Part shown: piece by piece, positions 1-11,374 of the stretch | How the letters are laid out: each line of letters starts with the position of its first letter | How positions within the stretch are numbered: position 1 is the stretch's first letter | Assembly: GCA_024663395.1 (NCBI GenBank) | Contig: JANFAH010000013.1 | Span: 434,001-498,000, forward strand | From: Pisolithus tinctorius | Taxonomy: Eukaryota > Basidiomycota > Agaricomycetes > Boletales > Pisolithaceae | Direction: 5' to 3' | Length of the DNA stretch: 64,000 nt | Notes under the pieces: model-generated | Database searches by the model: none | Told to the model about the DNA's origin: nothing | What the model saw: only the letters and a program-made list of their open reading frames with translations | Position numbers and translations under genes: made by a program

Positions 1-112
1 TTAAGTACTTTAGAATTTTCTCTGCTTTCCCATTTCACCTCTCAGAATCACAAAGAAAATCACAAGTCTGTTTTGTAGTGGTACAAAAATATACAAACTA
101 AAAACAAAAGAC

Positions 113-127
113 AAAAAAAAAAAAAAA
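113..127 (+). repeat. A15 tract at the end of an antisense accessory gene
   Basis: A run of 15 A on the plus strand lies just beyond the stop of the minus-strand Zn2Cys6-like gene. A longer A22 run occupies the equivalent place in Gypsy B at 32,957. It may mark the join between pol and the accessory gene; the pol gene itself would lie left of the window. Confidence 0.8.
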
Positions 128-137
128 GAAAACTACC

Positions 138-1425
138 CTACTCTTCCATCGCTTGTTCACCACCTTCCTGCTCCCCTTTGACTTCTTCCTCATTATCCCC
201 CTCTGCACCTTCATCTGCTTCCTCTTGCTGGCCCTCTGCCACCTCCAACTGAGGTCTCTTCCAACCTCCTCCTGCATGCTCAAACTCAGCCATCTTGGCC
301 TTGTGCACATCCTCCCTCCTCCTCATCCCTGCCCATTCTGCCCACTTGTGGTACAGCCCCCACTCATTGGCTGTCCACTCCACTGCCTCTGCCATCCACT
401 CTGCTGCCTCTGCCATCCTCTCAAAGGCAGTTGCAGCCCTCTCATGCACCTCCATGTACCTCTCCACAGCCTGCAGCTGCCTTTCCCACTCCCACTCCAC
501 CCACCATGAGGAGGCCCCCACTCCTGGGGGTCCCTTGTGTGGTGTCTCTGGCTCCTCCTCGTCTTCTCTGCCTGCCTCCTGCTCATTGTCCACTTCCTCC
601 ATCTCTGTTGCTTTCTCCTTCCCCTTTCCTCATGACCTCTTCTTCTTCTCCCATCAGGAACTTCCTGTCCCTGCTCTCTTCTGCAAGGGTCCTGCCACAT
701 TGTCCTCCTTCATCCAACTGCATGTTTTCTTCTTGTTATGGCAGGGCATGCAGTCCCTGGTCTTACCTTGCCCTGGCTTGCACTTCCCTGCCATCCGACT
801 TGCTATGCAGCAAGTGCAGGGGGCTCTCTTGGTCACAGTGACCACCACAGAGGTCCCAGGGACCCTCTGGGCAGTGTTAACATCATACACCATGCTGCTT
901 AACCTGAAATAAAATAAGGTCAGAAAAAAATAAGTCAGCTCCACCTGACTTGCAATACTCTGTCACTCACCTCTGTGTGGCCTCATTCTGCCTGGCCTGG
1001 GCCCTCTGCCTCTGTCTCTTGGCCTCTTCCACCACCACTCTCTGCCTTTGCCTCTTGGCCTCTTCCTCTGCTGCCTTCTTCCTCTGCACTTCTTCCTCCT
1101 CTCTCTGTCTCTGCTCCACTTCCAGTCACACTTCCTCCACCTTTCATCATTTGGCCTCCTCTTGCTTGGCCTTGTGCTCCCTCTCTCTCTTCTCCACCTC
1201 CTCTCACTGACAGGCTCTCTCTGCAATCTTCTCACATTCAGTATCAGTTGAGTTGTCAGTAAGGATGACCAGTGCATCGTCCACAACTTGGGAGTAGTCA
1301 CAGGAGTGGCCTGGTGTTGGCTGGGGGGTTGTGTTCTCGCACTGGAAGGACATGGTGGTGAAGGAAGAAGGTATGAGGGCTCTGTGCCCTAAACACGTGT
1401 TTTTAAGCAGTTCTTCAAACTCCAA
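138..1425 (-). pseudogene. Antisense Zn2Cys6-like accessory gene of a Gypsy element (copy 1)
   Basis: Reading leftward, a start near 1425 (or the internal Met at 1353) leads through a Ser/Thr-rich N-terminus into a Glu/Lys/Arg-rich coiled coil (about 1200-963). An intron follows (donor near 967, acceptor ttatttcag near 906). Next is a cysteine cluster at 818-720 that starts PCTCC and has spacing CX2CX8CX9CX2CX6C, then an acidic and Trp/Ala-rich helical C-terminus ending at 138. One frame holds the coiled coil, and one frame holds the zinc cluster and C-terminus. Both are interrupted only by stops that look like CGA-to-TGA changes, for example before WEKKKRS and before GKGKEK. The spacing resembles the fungal Zn2Cys6 DNA-binding domain, with slightly longer loops. 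It lies between the lost pol and the 3' LTR at 1549, antisense to the element. Role unknown; DNA binding is an inference. A free-standing host gene is the alternative. Confidence 0.6.
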
Positions 1426-1548
1426 CAGAGCTCCACCATGGCTAGACTGTTGTCCTCAAGGTATCAAAATAATTTTGAATGTTCAACTCATGTTGATCTT
1501 GTCCTGTACATGCAGCCTTCAGGGGTTCAGGCCCTAAGGGGGGGGCAC
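1426..1548 (+). other. 3' end of a Gypsy internal region with polypurine tract
   Basis: Directly before LTR D the plus strand reads CTAAGGGGGGGG then CAC, a typical polypurine tract for plus-strand priming. This makes the LTR at 1549 a 3' LTR of an element whose pol lies left of the window. No coding sequence recognised in this short stretch. Confidence 0.6.
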
Positions 1549-1914
1549 TGTCATAACTGTGCATTCACTCTGAGTCCCTACTCACTCCACACCCTCTTCC
1601 ATCACTCATTTACTCTCTCTGCACCAACTCTGCCCAACTTCTGTCAGTTGTGAGCCATCTCCACTCCAACTACTGTTGGACTTGTGTTGCTCTCCTACTG
1701 GACTGAGCGGACCATTCTCTGAGGGGTCATGTGACCACCTTTGGACTTCTCCCTGACAGCACACAGTCAGGTGCTCTGCAGCGCACACACCACATGGTCC
1801 AGCACCTGGACTGTTTCCTTTCCTGGATGTTCTATGTTACCCATTCGTATGTCCTCCATCTACCCTTCATTCATCATCTAGGAAGTTTTATTTGAAATTT
1901 TATGAGTCTCCATA

Positions 1915-3483
1915 CAGTGAGGGACAAAAGCATTGCAATGTTTGTGAGGTGTGAGTTGTCACTGATGTAGCTCAGGCTATTCTGCACAGATACTTGTGAT
2001 ACCTATACCATTGGAAAGGGGTGGCTCTAAGCTTTCCAGAGCACTAAGGTCCAGTCAAAACAAAGCAATACAAGCTGAGATACACCCTATTCTTTCCAAA
2101 AAGTGCATTGCAACACTTTTGTCCCTGACTGGTGAAATCATGAAATGTGACCTTTTGATGGGATTAAGGGCATGGAGGATGGGAAAAAATGATTACATAA
2201 TAAACCACATGATCATCCAGATGATTTGTCAGCATGTAAACAATGACAAACATTGGACTTGTACCATTAATCCTCCCTCTTTTACCACAACTTGTGAAAT
2301 CATCTCTCTAGCTCACATGGTCATTTTATCAAGGAATTCTTATCAAATACTGGTGGCCACCACAGTTCCATCAGTATAACATGCTCTCAGAACCATCAGT
2401 CCCATAAAGAACCTGCTGTCAGTCATTTCCTGGACTGTTTCCCCCCATGCCTGATGTGTTCTGGGACTAATCAGTACTTGGAAGGCTGAAAATGTTATGG
2501 AGGTCAATCTGGCACTTCAGAACATGATGTACAAACCATTCCCCTCTCAACCAATGCATTTCTGGCACATGGACAGTGGTATGGAAGTTAGGGCAAGACA
2601 AAATCCTCTTTACCCCTGAGTGTCATCAGAAGGATATGCTACTGAACTGCCATGGAGCAGAATCCTGTGCTTCCATCTGGCCCTGAATATTGCCTTTGGT
2701 CACATATGACCAAATAATCCTTCCCCAGTCATCTACAGTTCAGATCAGAGCAAGATCTAGTGAACCCTCTTATGGTGCTCAGAGCACAAGGAGGTCTTGT
2801 CTCACTCCAACTTCCATATCAGTGTTCCTGTGCCAGAAATGCATTGGTTGAGAGGGGAATGGTTTGTACATCATGTTCTGAAGTGCCAGATTGACCTCCA
2901 TAACATTTTCAGCCTTCCAAGTACTGATTAGTCCCAGAACACATCAGGCATGGGGGGAAACAGTCCAGGAAATGACTGACAGCAGGTTCTTTATGGGACT
3001 GATGGTTCTGAGAGCATGTTATACTGATGGAACTGTGGTGGCCACCAGTATTTGATAAGAATTCCTTGATAAAATGACCATGTGAGCTAGAGAGATGATT
3101 TCACAAGTTGTGGTAAAAGAGGGAGGATTAATGGTACAAGTCCAATGTTTGTCATTGTTTACATGCTGACAAATCATCTGGATGATCATGTGGTTTATTA
3201 TGTAATCATTTTTTCCCATCCTCCATGCCCTTAATCCCATCAAAAGGTCACATTTCATGATTTCACCAGTCAGGGACAAAAGTGTTGCAATGCACTTTTT
3301 GGAAAGAATAGGGTGTATCTCAGCTTGTATTGCTTTGTTTTGACTGGACCTTAGTGCTCTGGAAAGCTTAGAGTCACCCCTTTCCAATGGTATAGGTATC
3401 ACAAGTATCTGTGCAGAATAGCCTGAGCTACATCAGTGACAACTCACACCTCACAAACATTGCAACACTTTTGTCCCTCACTG
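1915..3483. mobile_element. FB1: 1,569-bp near-perfect palindrome with TA duplication
   Basis: Both halves are inverted copies of each other, about 785 bp per arm meeting near 2,699. For instance the 127-codon frame at 1996-2379 (plus) recurs at 3019-3402 (minus) with a single residue change. Termini read CAGTGAGGGACAAAAG and end CAATG at base 26. The element is flanked by TA at 1913-1914 and 3484-3485. LTR D copy 2 has the empty site with a single TA. An inverted internal copy of the terminus lies at about 2108-2133, roughly 200 bp in. No transposase is encoded. It belongs with FB2 and FB3 and is presumably moved by a Tc1/mariner transposase in trans. Confidence 0.9.
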
Positions 3484-3523
3484 TATGTCAGTTCCAATTC
3501 CAGTTACTGTACCTCTGTAGCAG

Positions 3524-3530
3524 TATAAAA
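3524..3530 (+). promoter_or_regulatory. TATA box of LTR D
   Basis: TATAAAA within LTR D, downstream of the FB1 insertion. The same site in LTR D copy 2 is split by FB3, whose TA target is part of this box. Confidence 0.55.
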
Positions 3531-3855
3531 GCATGTATCATACTCCACTGTTCTGCAGTATGAATATCAACTTAGTTCCTACTCCTTCTGCCTCCATCTT
3601 CTGTCTGTCAGAGTTACCTCTGACTCTCTCTGTCTGTACTCTCCCTCTGAAATACAAGGGCTGAGATCGTGCAAGGGGGTAGTGCATGAGCTAAACCCAA
3701 TACCCTCACTCTGCCCCACCTTTGCCTTGGTGGACTTCATTCCTGCCACCACTCTGCCAGTCAAAGTTCTGTTTCTTTGTGTCAGACTTGCTTCCAAACC
3801 ACTCTCTAGACTTTGTTTAGCATTGGAGTTGGTTGGAGTAGGCCTGGACTTGACA

Positions 3856-4077
3856 GAGGCTACCATTACCATCTTAAACCAGACCAGCTATAATTTTGTA
3901 TATTTGACTCATTTCAATGAACATTATGTTGAATGGAATTGGAGAAGTGCACAAATTGGCCAGGATTGGATTGCAAAAGTGGGTTATGGTACATGGTAGC
4001 TATGGGGCTAGTAATTCACTTGCAATTCTTGCACTGTGCACTATATATGTTTGTTGCAAGTCTACAGGACAACATTA
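3856..4077. other. Spacer between LTR D and the Harbinger element
   Basis: No gene or repeat recognised. It ends with the TTA target duplication (4075-4077) of the Harbinger element. Confidence 0.5.
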
Positions 4078-4212
4078 GGTGCCATTCACCCTGTGAATGC
4101 AAAGTCCAAGTTTTTGACTTCAGCCTTGGTTAAGAGGGTCATGTGATGTGAACTATCATGTGCATCCACCTGAGGTATGCAACCCTTGTCACCCAGTTAC
4201 TGCAATCATCAA

Positions 4213-5469
4213 ATGTCTGGCTCATCTGCAGGATCAACCTGCTCATTGTGCTTGCATGGCCTTACAATCAATCCTCTAGACCCACTGAACCCCCTGCCTC
4301 CCCCCAGGACTTGCAAGAAAGCTGCAGTATGGACAACAGAGGAGGAAGGCATGTTACTGGATTTCTTGGCCTCTCATCTTTCACAGGCCAGCAATGGGAA
4401 CTTTAAGAAGGCTACATGGAATGCTGCAGCAGCCCACATGGCTCATAATTATCCACAGGGTCCAGATAATGGCAATAAGACAGCTGAATCATGTGAGCAG
4501 AAGTTCAAGGCAGTAAGTCATTGTATCATTCTTTTTTTTTGCCTTGCTAACAATTATCCAGCTTAAAAAATCCTACTATGCCATCACCAATCTTAAATCG
4601 GTGGCCTCTGGCTTTGCTTATGACAACAAGCACAGTGCAATGATCTTGCTGGACAATGCTGATCTTTGGGATCAGTATGTAAAGGTGATGTAGTTTTTTT
4701 CTTGTCAGATCATCCACTAACATCTAGTCAGGCACACAAAGATGCAAAGCCATTTTGCAATTCTGGGTTCCCCCACTTTGCCAGCATAGAGCTCCTTCTC
4801 CCCTTGCATGGCCAAGGTCAGTTTATCTACCAGCCACATGCCACTACTGCACCTTCTACAATCATGACCTCTGCCTTTGATACTCCTGCCTCTACTGCAC
4901 CCCCCACTGCTTCAACTATTCCTACCCCCCCTCCCTCCCTCTCCCTCCTTGACATGATGCATGCTCTCAATGCTCACTGTCATGAGGACACACAGTCCAT
5001 GGATCCAAACTTCATCCCCCCTTCTGCACCATCAAGTTTTTTGTCACATGTGTCAGCCAGGTCATTGTCATCATTGGCCATCACCAGCATCAATCATGGA
5101 AAAAGGAAAGCCAAGTCTGTTGTGATGTCTGAAGGTGGATTGAAGTGCTCTCAGCCCCCATCAGCCAAAGTGTGTGCTGAAGAAGATTGCAGTTCATTCA
5201 TCACCACCATCACCTCCAGGCTTGATAACTTCATGCACATGATTGCTGCCCCATTGCCCCCACCACCCATTACCAATCCCCTCGTTGACACTGCCATGGA
5301 CTACATCAACAACATGCTGCAGCTCTCAACAGATGATCAGATCAACATCAGTGACTACTTCCTCAGCATGACCCTGGATGAAGTGAATATTTTCCTCAAG
5401 CATCAGGAGCCAGTGGAGCAGATTTGGGTGCAGCATTGGCTGATGAAGTACTGGGATGGGCAGAGATAG
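4213..5469 (+). CDS. Myb/SANT-like DNA-binding protein of the Harbinger element
   Basis: Three exons (4213-4512, 4562-4684, 4732-5469) join in frame across introns of 49 and 47 bp with GTAAGT and GTGATG donors and CCAG and TCAG acceptors. The product is about 386 aa. The N-terminal half has the Myb/SANT-like pattern: WTTEEEGMLLDFL, NGNFKKATWN, ESCEQKFKA, then LKKSYYAI and LWDQYVK over the first exon junction. This is the domain that binds element ends or escorts the transposase to the nucleus in Harbinger systems. A Pro/Ser/Thr-rich linker and a short helical C-terminus follow. It is the only protein in the window I can read without a disabling change. The Met at 4213 was chosen because the Myb region follows at normal distance; the upstream Met at 4177 is possible. 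Confidence 0.85.
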
Positions 5470-5648
5470 GTATTTTTATTTATTTACAATATACAAATGT
5501 ACCCCCCCCCTTTATACAAATATGTACATAATAAAATGTACATGACTATGACTAGCTTCCTTTTGACAGCAGAAGTTATTTTTCTACATGAGTGCAAAAC
5601 AATTGTAAGAACATATATTTGTACACCATGAAATCTGAATGTTCAGGC

Positions 5649-6955
5649 TCAGAGAAGGCCCCTAATTGTAAGATGGTGCTGATAGTCAATCCACATCTCC
5701 TCTGCAATGTTGTCATGCCTATTATCAGCCCTTCTCCTCTCTGCAGCATCTGCTGGTCCATCACCAAGGCTTCCAATACCATCATCCTCTCCTATGTCCA
5801 TGGCAAGTTCAGGGTCAAAGAACTCTTCTGGATCATAGGGCCATATGAAATTATGGAGGGCACCAAGAGCAGCAGGTACTTGAGTTTGGGTGTGGATGCT
5901 ATATTCAGGGGGAATTTGAAGAATCCTCCACCTGCATTTTATAACATCAAATATCTGTTCAATGGCATTTCTAGGTCCAGCATGGCAAAGGTTGAATAAC
6001 TCCTCTTGGTTTTGAGGTCTATAAAATAGAAGTTACAGGTACCCTGAGCAGGATGGAATAGCAACTTACCTTAATCCAGCCTGGTGCCATTCTTTCAGAT
6101 GGTAATGAACACCTCAATAGGGAACCAGAAGTGCATCACAGGTCCCAAACCCTGCATCTGCAAGAAGGTACTTCCCAGGTGGCATGTGCAAGTCATTCCT
6201 GTGTGCATCATGCCACATGGTTGCATCTGCAGTTGACCCATCAAAGCCAGTGAGGGCATATGTGAAGAAGACATCAAAATCACAGATGAAGAGACAGTTT
6301 TGAGATAGGTAGCCCTTCCAGTTCCTCTTGTAAGGCTGGTCCTCAGCAGCAGTGAATGCACAAATATGAGTGCCATCAACTGCACCAATACAATCCTGGA
6401 AAAATCAGAAGTGTGGGTCACTAGTAATCATAGTTGATATGGGAGTGTTGTTGGTGGGGAATTGCACTTGGGATGCATAGAATTGTCCCCCAGAAAAGAA
6501 AGCCAGCATTGCTTTGGAATATCTAAAAAATTGTGAGAAAAATATCAGACAGTCCAATGAACTCCCTACCTAGTGATGGTCCCTGGTGAGTGTTGGAACC
6601 TCTCAGCAACATGCTGGGATGACAACCCAGTAACACAGGTGCAGAGGAATATCCCAAGTTGTTCCTCCACAGAAATTCCAGAAGGCACAAAACCATGGTG
6701 GGTGAGCACCTGCATCAGGTGATCAAAAACCCCATGACTGACACCAAGGCAAGTCCATATCCTGTCTGGATGACCATTCAGGAGCTCTAGCATCAACCCC
6801 TCACCAGTCAGGATTGAGGTATGGTAGGGGATTGGTTCTGAGTCAGAATGAAAAAGGAGGTCATAGAGGCATAGCACCTGGATCATCACTGCCACTATAA
6901 GTGCAGCAAGATGGCAATGATGATGGTGCTGGAGCTGCTGTGCATCAAGATCCAT
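5649..6955 (-). pseudogene. PIF/Harbinger DDE transposase, one premature stop
   Basis: Starts at the Met at 6955. Introns at 6569-6523 (47 bp) and 6069-6019 (51 bp) join three exons. DDE_Tnp_4-type motifs are in order: DCIGAVDGTHI (first Asp), RNWKGYLSQN, GKYLLADAGF (second Asp), LVPYRGVHYHL, then ELFNLCHAGPRNAIEQIF (catalytic Glu) and a C-terminus to the TGA at 5649. The second exon has an in-frame TGA at 6405-6407 just before QDCIGAVDG, where related proteins usually have an aromatic or basic residue; a CGA-to-TGA change is likely. No plausible intron removes it. The catalytic triad is otherwise present. It sits tail to tail with the Myb gene and within the same terminal repeats. Confidence 0.85.
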
Positions 6956-7178
6956 AGCAGAGTTGTTTGATCTGTTATCACAATGTTATCTATTGAACTA
7001 CAAGTTGTGTTGTTGTCTTATATAATCATCACATGACTACATTACTGAAGAAGAAGCCTGAAACTTGGACTTTGCATTCGTGCAGGTGTGCACAGCTTGT
7101 ATAATTATCATGTGACTACATTGCTGAAGTTGAAGTCAAAAACTTCAACTTCAACTTCAGAGGGTGAACAGTGCCTTA

Positions 7179-7389
7179 GGTACTGGCCTCAATTCTACCT
7201 TCACCTCCTCATGGTTGGGGTAGGATAATTATCATATGGCTGCCATGGGGCCTACAATTCTTCTCTGGGCAATGAGCCACACCATCCTCTTCTGCTTGAT
7301 CTGACAGTCTATCTTCCCTGCCCATTGCATGCCCTCTAGGCCTGGCATTCAAATTCCTACCCACTGGATCAACTCCTGACATAGATAAG
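7179..7389. other. Spacer right of the Harbinger element
   Basis: No gene recognised. The left flank of the element (around 4000) and this segment both contain ATGGGGCTAGTAATTC / ATGGGGCCTACAATTC-like stretches, so the flanks may be a short duplication. Confidence 0.3.
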
Positions 7390-8909
7390 CATGTGTAATT
7401 GTGTTATGGATGTATACCTACAATCATTAGGTGTTGGCCCTTCCCCACTGCCACCATTTTCATGGTGGGACTTGGATATGACTGTCTTATCATTCTGGGC
7501 TGCTGTAGAATGCTGTAATGAGAGGACCAACCAAGTGTGCATGGAAACTGACCATTGGATCTGATTCTTGGCTTGGGCTTGGGCTTCCTTGCAATTGAAT
7601 TGCCACCACATTGGCATGATTGTCTGATACAATTCTATCAGCAATATTCATTGTTGCTGGATACAACTTACCAGCTGGCTTGGGGTATGCAGTAGTTGTA
7701 TTGCACCAATCTGATGTGGACTGGTTCCATTGTCTGTTCTCCTCCTGTACATTGGATGTTCCAGTGGGATGATCTTCAGCACATGATTCCAAGGGGGTTA
7801 CCAGTAAAGAATCTGACTGGCTCCAACATACCATCTATCTGTTGCTGTTTGGTGGAAGGTTTTGTGGGAGGATCTGGTTCCTCCTCTGAGTGATGTCTGT
7901 AGTTGGAGCCATCAATGAAATTTACTTAATGTGTGATCAGTTATGTATATCCAAATTGATCATGACCTCACCTTCCATCTAGGGTCTCTTTGCATAGGCT
8001 GACCACTTTCCATGAAGGTCTTCCCAATCCAAATAGAGCTCTCCATTGCCCAGCTCATCATTGAAGTCATTCCTACACTGGTCAGATATGGTGAAGCCTG
8101 TCAGGAAAGTGCTCACACTCCAACCATCACTTTGCCATCTTTATCCTTCCATGCTGACATGATCACCACTCTCATCCCACACTGCTTCTACATGTTGTAT
8201 GCAAACTGTTTTGCATACTTTTGGCCCTTACTTGTTGCCACTCTGCATTTAAGTTAGTATTGCCCATGTGAGAACTTGGATGCTTACTCTGCCTGGGCTT
8301 CAGGTGGCAGCTTTCTCTCATTCCACTCTTTCACCAAATGGGCTGCCTGGTCCAATTCAGCCTTGGTCAGTGACTGGACTACCTTCTGAATGGCCAGCTG
8401 ATAGTGTTTGATCATAGCTGATGTCCCAGGTTGTATTCTGGCCTTCACAAGTACTTGCTGGATATCCTTCTTATGCTGCAGCTTGATCACCTTTAGGGTG
8501 GTCCATTTGGAGCCATACTTGACCAGGGCCTCCTGTGCCCAGGACTGACTGTTGTTATACATCCAGTTCTTGACAGCCTGTAAAATATACTTAACATCAA
8601 CTGCAAGCACATCAAAACTGTCAAGCTTACTGCCTGTTTTCTATTCCATTCATTTTGTTTGAGGCTCTTGTTGGCATCCAGCCACTTGATTTCATTCTGC
8701 ATGCCCTCCATCAGTGAGGCCCTTTTGTTTGCATCAGCTTCCTTCCAATCCTTTAGACCATCTTGGAGGATTTGAAGTTCATCTGGTCTCAGCTTTCACA
8801 GCACAGATTTTGCTGTCTCTGTGCTATCTGAGCTAGATTCCTCATTGGAGGAAAAGTCCTCCTCATCTGAGGTATTAACACAATTAGCACTGTGATCACT
8901 GCTGGCCAT
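7390..8909 (-). pseudogene. Decayed basidiomycete hypothetical gene
   Basis: The Met at 8909 opens an acidic Ser-rich start, then a helical region (LQDGLKDWKEADANKRAS) and, after an intron at about 8632-8580, KNWMYNN and KYGSKWTTLKVI, then WNERKLPPEAQAE. A further exon has KYAKQFAYNM and KQCGMRVVIMSAWKDKDGK. The order and motifs match a multi-copy family of Agaricomycetes of unknown function (from memory, not searched). In-frame stops at four places look like CGA-to-TGA or TGG-to-TAG changes, for example after AYNM and after KVMVGV. The C-terminal third (7390-7930, Pro/Ser/Gln-rich) is assigned only by frame and position. The gene is probably dead. Confidence 0.6.
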
Positions 8910-9222
8910 TCTGAATGTTGGAGAAGGTGTTAGGGTTGGTTAGTTGCAGGTAATGTTACCCTCTGTTGAAAGAAAATTTGGAGTCCATTCCTCATAGTTA
9001 CCATCACCCATTCTTGAATAAAGTTCCAGGGGCCAAGTAATGTTCTGGTCATGATACATACCCATTGTTAGTATGGTCTTGTTCCAGTCAATTGGTACCA
9101 TGGCCAAACATAGTAAGCCAATTCATCTATCATCTGATCTGCTACTATATATAGATAAAGTATAGTTTGATCCTGATTGGATCTTCTGACATTGATTCCA
9201 AGATCCAACTCAGATCATAGTC
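8910..9222. other. Intergenic, nothing recognised
   Basis: About 300 bp between the diverging hypothetical gene and the KDZ fragment. No recognisable coding or repeat. Confidence 0.4.
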
Positions 9223-10770
9223 ATGCCAGGCATCACAATGAGGCATGTATGGCTGAGGCCTGCAGACATCCTGCAAGGACTTGATACTAGACATGGGCAA
9301 GTCACAAATTGCCTGAGCTGCAGCAGCCACCCTGGTAACCCATGTCACCTGGAAAAAGGTAAGAACAACCAGGGGATCCAAAGAAAAGGTGGTCAAAAGT
9401 TTACTCTGAGAAAGAAGGCAAGATATGCAACTGGCCAAAGCAATGAATCTACTAGGGCAGGATCTTTGAGCATCCAGGAACCCAATTTAGTCCAGGGTAA
9501 TGATGCTGACCTATATTGCTACATGGATGATGCATCACCACCAAGGATGTCAAGAATTCCAAAAAGCCAGGTGTGCATTATCAAACATCCTGGTGCTGGC
9601 AATGTGTGCCTTACAGTATTACAAAACAGTTATCTGGAAGAGTGGCTGCCCTATAAGAGTAGATACCTGTCTGTGCTTCTGGACATGAAGGCCCCACCTG
9701 ATGTCATGGCTTGTTTTGTGTGTAAAGCAGAAGGGGCACCATATAGATGCATGGACTGTGTGCATCACCCATTGTCTTGTAAAACATGTTGCATCAAGCA
9801 ACACAAACTCAGACCATTCCATCAGGTACAAAAATGGAATGGAAGATTCTTTGAAGACTTCACTCTATGGCTAGTGAGTTCCAGTTTCAACCCATCATCT
9901 GTGATGACTGATATTGTAGGTTGGTTTGGTGCTACACTTGGGCCATGCCCAAGCACCATGCCCAGCAGGAGAAGGTTCTTGGGAGGATGCTGCCAGCCAT
10001 GTAGATGAAGAGTGGGAGGACATCAAGGAGAGTCAATGACCAGCACATCTCAACCCACCAAATGATACAAACTATCTGACAGTGGTGGACACTGGCAGCA
10101 TGCACTTTTGCAATGTGCAGTATCACAACTGCCCTGGGTCTGAGGATTCACATCTTCAGCTTACCATGGCTGGCCTATTACCAGCTATGACTAAGGCACC
10201 AAGGATGGCCTTCACTTTCCAGGTGCTGGATGACTTCATCAGGGACAATGTTGAATGTGGAACCTCTGCCATGAACTATTATAGCAAACTTCAGAGAGTC
10301 ACCTCAAGCACATTTCCTCACCTAGTGCTGGTGAGTGTGATCACTGCTGGCCTACCATATGCCACATCACTCATGCTGGTCGAAGAATATGTATAGGGAA
10401 TTGCTCAGGGTGTCAAGAATGTGGAGGCTCCTAAAGCTGTTGAAATGGCAGGGATTCCATCAACAGTCACCTGATCCCTGGGCCAGTGAGCTTGTCCTCT
10501 TCTGCCCTGCCTGTCCCCAGCCAGGGATCAATGTACCAGATCAGGATATTGATCTCTCTGAGTCTGTATTCTATTCATTATTGCAAAGGCATTGTTAGCC
10601 TGACTTGTGTAGCTGGTGGCTTGCTAGGACCTTTGTGATGGATGGCAACTTCAAGGCCAAGCATATGCTGCCCAAGAATGCTGCCAAAGAGGTCTGGCTC
10701 ATGGATGGAAATGGCTTCATCATCACATTGGCTCCATACAAGGAATATTTGACTGTGACTTTAAATTGAA
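9223..10770 (+). pseudogene. KDZ transposase, N-terminal CxC2 part, truncated
   Basis: The frame contains a CxC2 cysteine cluster: VMACFVC, YRCMDC, CKTCC, then PFHQVQKWNGRFFEDFTLW. It is followed by MVDTGSMHFCNVQYHNC, QLTMAGLLPAMTKAPRMAFTF and VLDDF. An intron at about 10,330-10,386 leads to MYRELLRVSRMWRLLKLLKW and FCPACPQPGINVP, and another leads to FVMDGNFKAKHM, KEVWLMDGNGF and LAPYKEYL. This is the known order of CxC2-KDZ proteins of basidiomycetes, cut before the catalytic core. Gypsy C's LTR begins at 10,809, so that insertion truncates it; no downstream half is seen in the window. The start upstream of 9223 is uncertain. Confidence 0.8.
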
Positions 10771-10808
10771 TAGAAGTCAGCACACCATGATCTCTCCAAA
10801 GGCCCCAG

Positions 10809-11152
10809 TGTAAGGAGAGAGATCTCCTTACTATGGGATTGGGTATTAATTTCTATTTTATTTGTTTTATTGTTTCTTTACTTACTGTTGTGGGTACTAT
10901 GCTTGAGTAGTATAGTTCGCTTTTTGTGTGCTTAGTCAGCACTTACTTACAGTTTGTTCATACTGTAAGCTTTTACCAATAGACAAGTTACCCCCAAAGA
11001 TGAGAACAGGTTTAAGACTGCCTGAGACTGCCCTTGACAGCTCTCTATCCATTCCTGCCCTTGCCCTGGCTGTAGAAGCCCCTCTGGTCATACTCTCTCC
11101 CTCTCAGTTTCTGGTGTTCAATCCTTAACCCTCTCAGTTATATTTCCTCACA
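10809..11152 (+). mobile_element. LTR C, 5' LTR of Gypsy C
   Basis: A 344-bp stretch begins TGTAAGGAGAG and ends ATTTCCTCACA, giving TG...CA ends with an inverted repeat. A primer-binding site starts two bases later. No second copy is found in the window, so the right border rests on the PBS and the left border on the TG. Confidence 0.6.
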
Positions 11153-11154
11153 TC

Positions 11155-11172
11155 TGGAGCCCACTGTGAGGG
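11155..11172 (+). other. Primer-binding site of Gypsy C
   Basis: TGGAGCCCACTGTGAGGG follows LTR C after a 2-nt spacer. The same motif with two changes follows LTR B at 22,453 with the same spacing, which supports both LTR ends. TGG matches the CCA end of a tRNA; which tRNA is not determined. Confidence 0.7.
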
Positions 11173-11374
11173 CTTCTGTCTTAGCCTGGCACCCCTCCTA
11201 CTATCCTCAGCTTCATTCTTGCAGTTTTCCTGCTTTGTTTTCGCAATTTTCAGGCTTGTTTTAGCAAGTTTCACCTCTCAGTCTTGTCTTTTCACAGTCC
11301 CATAGTCGCATTTTCATGTTTTCTTGCTTGCACACATTCACATATCAGGCATTCACACTCGTATTACCCCCTGA

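Larger units (their letters stand above)
1549..3855 (+). mobile_element. LTR D, copy 1 (3' LTR), interrupted by palindrome FB1
   Basis: The LTR begins TGTCATAACTG and ends GGACTTGACA, so the ends form the inverted repeat TGTCA/TGACA. Without the 1,571 bp of inserted DNA (FB1 plus one TA) it is about 735 bp. A second copy lies inverted at 27,917-30,209 and aligns along its full length, which fixes the ends. No target duplication is visible here (GGCAC before, GAGGC after), in line with its being a 3' LTR next to a polypurine tract. CpG sites kept in copy 2 are TpG or CpA here, so this copy is more decayed. Confidence 0.85.
4078..7175. mobile_element. Complete PIF/Harbinger DNA transposon
   Basis: Two divergent genes with convergent 3' ends, a Myb/SANT-like protein (plus) and a DDE transposase (minus), are bounded by terminal inverted repeats. 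The left end reads GGTGCCATTCACCCT and the right end, reversed, GGCACTGTTCACCCT; the differences are all transitions. A 3-bp TTA duplication flanks it (4075-4077 and 7176-7178), as expected for PIF/Harbinger. Subterminal sequence after both ends also matches (AGTTTTTGACTTCA). The right end carries a partial duplication of about 60-70 bp of its subterminal region (around 7016-7160). The element is 3,098 bp. The transposase carries a stop, so this copy is probably not autonomous. Confidence 0.9.

Noticed and set aside
153..912. Plus-strand Ser/Pro/Cys-rich frames at the left edge
   Set aside because: Shadow frames of the minus-strand Glu/Trp-rich gene, which has splice sites and the cysteine cluster.
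1996..3402. Two identical 127-codon frames on opposite strands
   Set aside because: They are the mirrored arms of palindrome FB1. The frame has no known domain and its conservation is explained by the arms copying each other.
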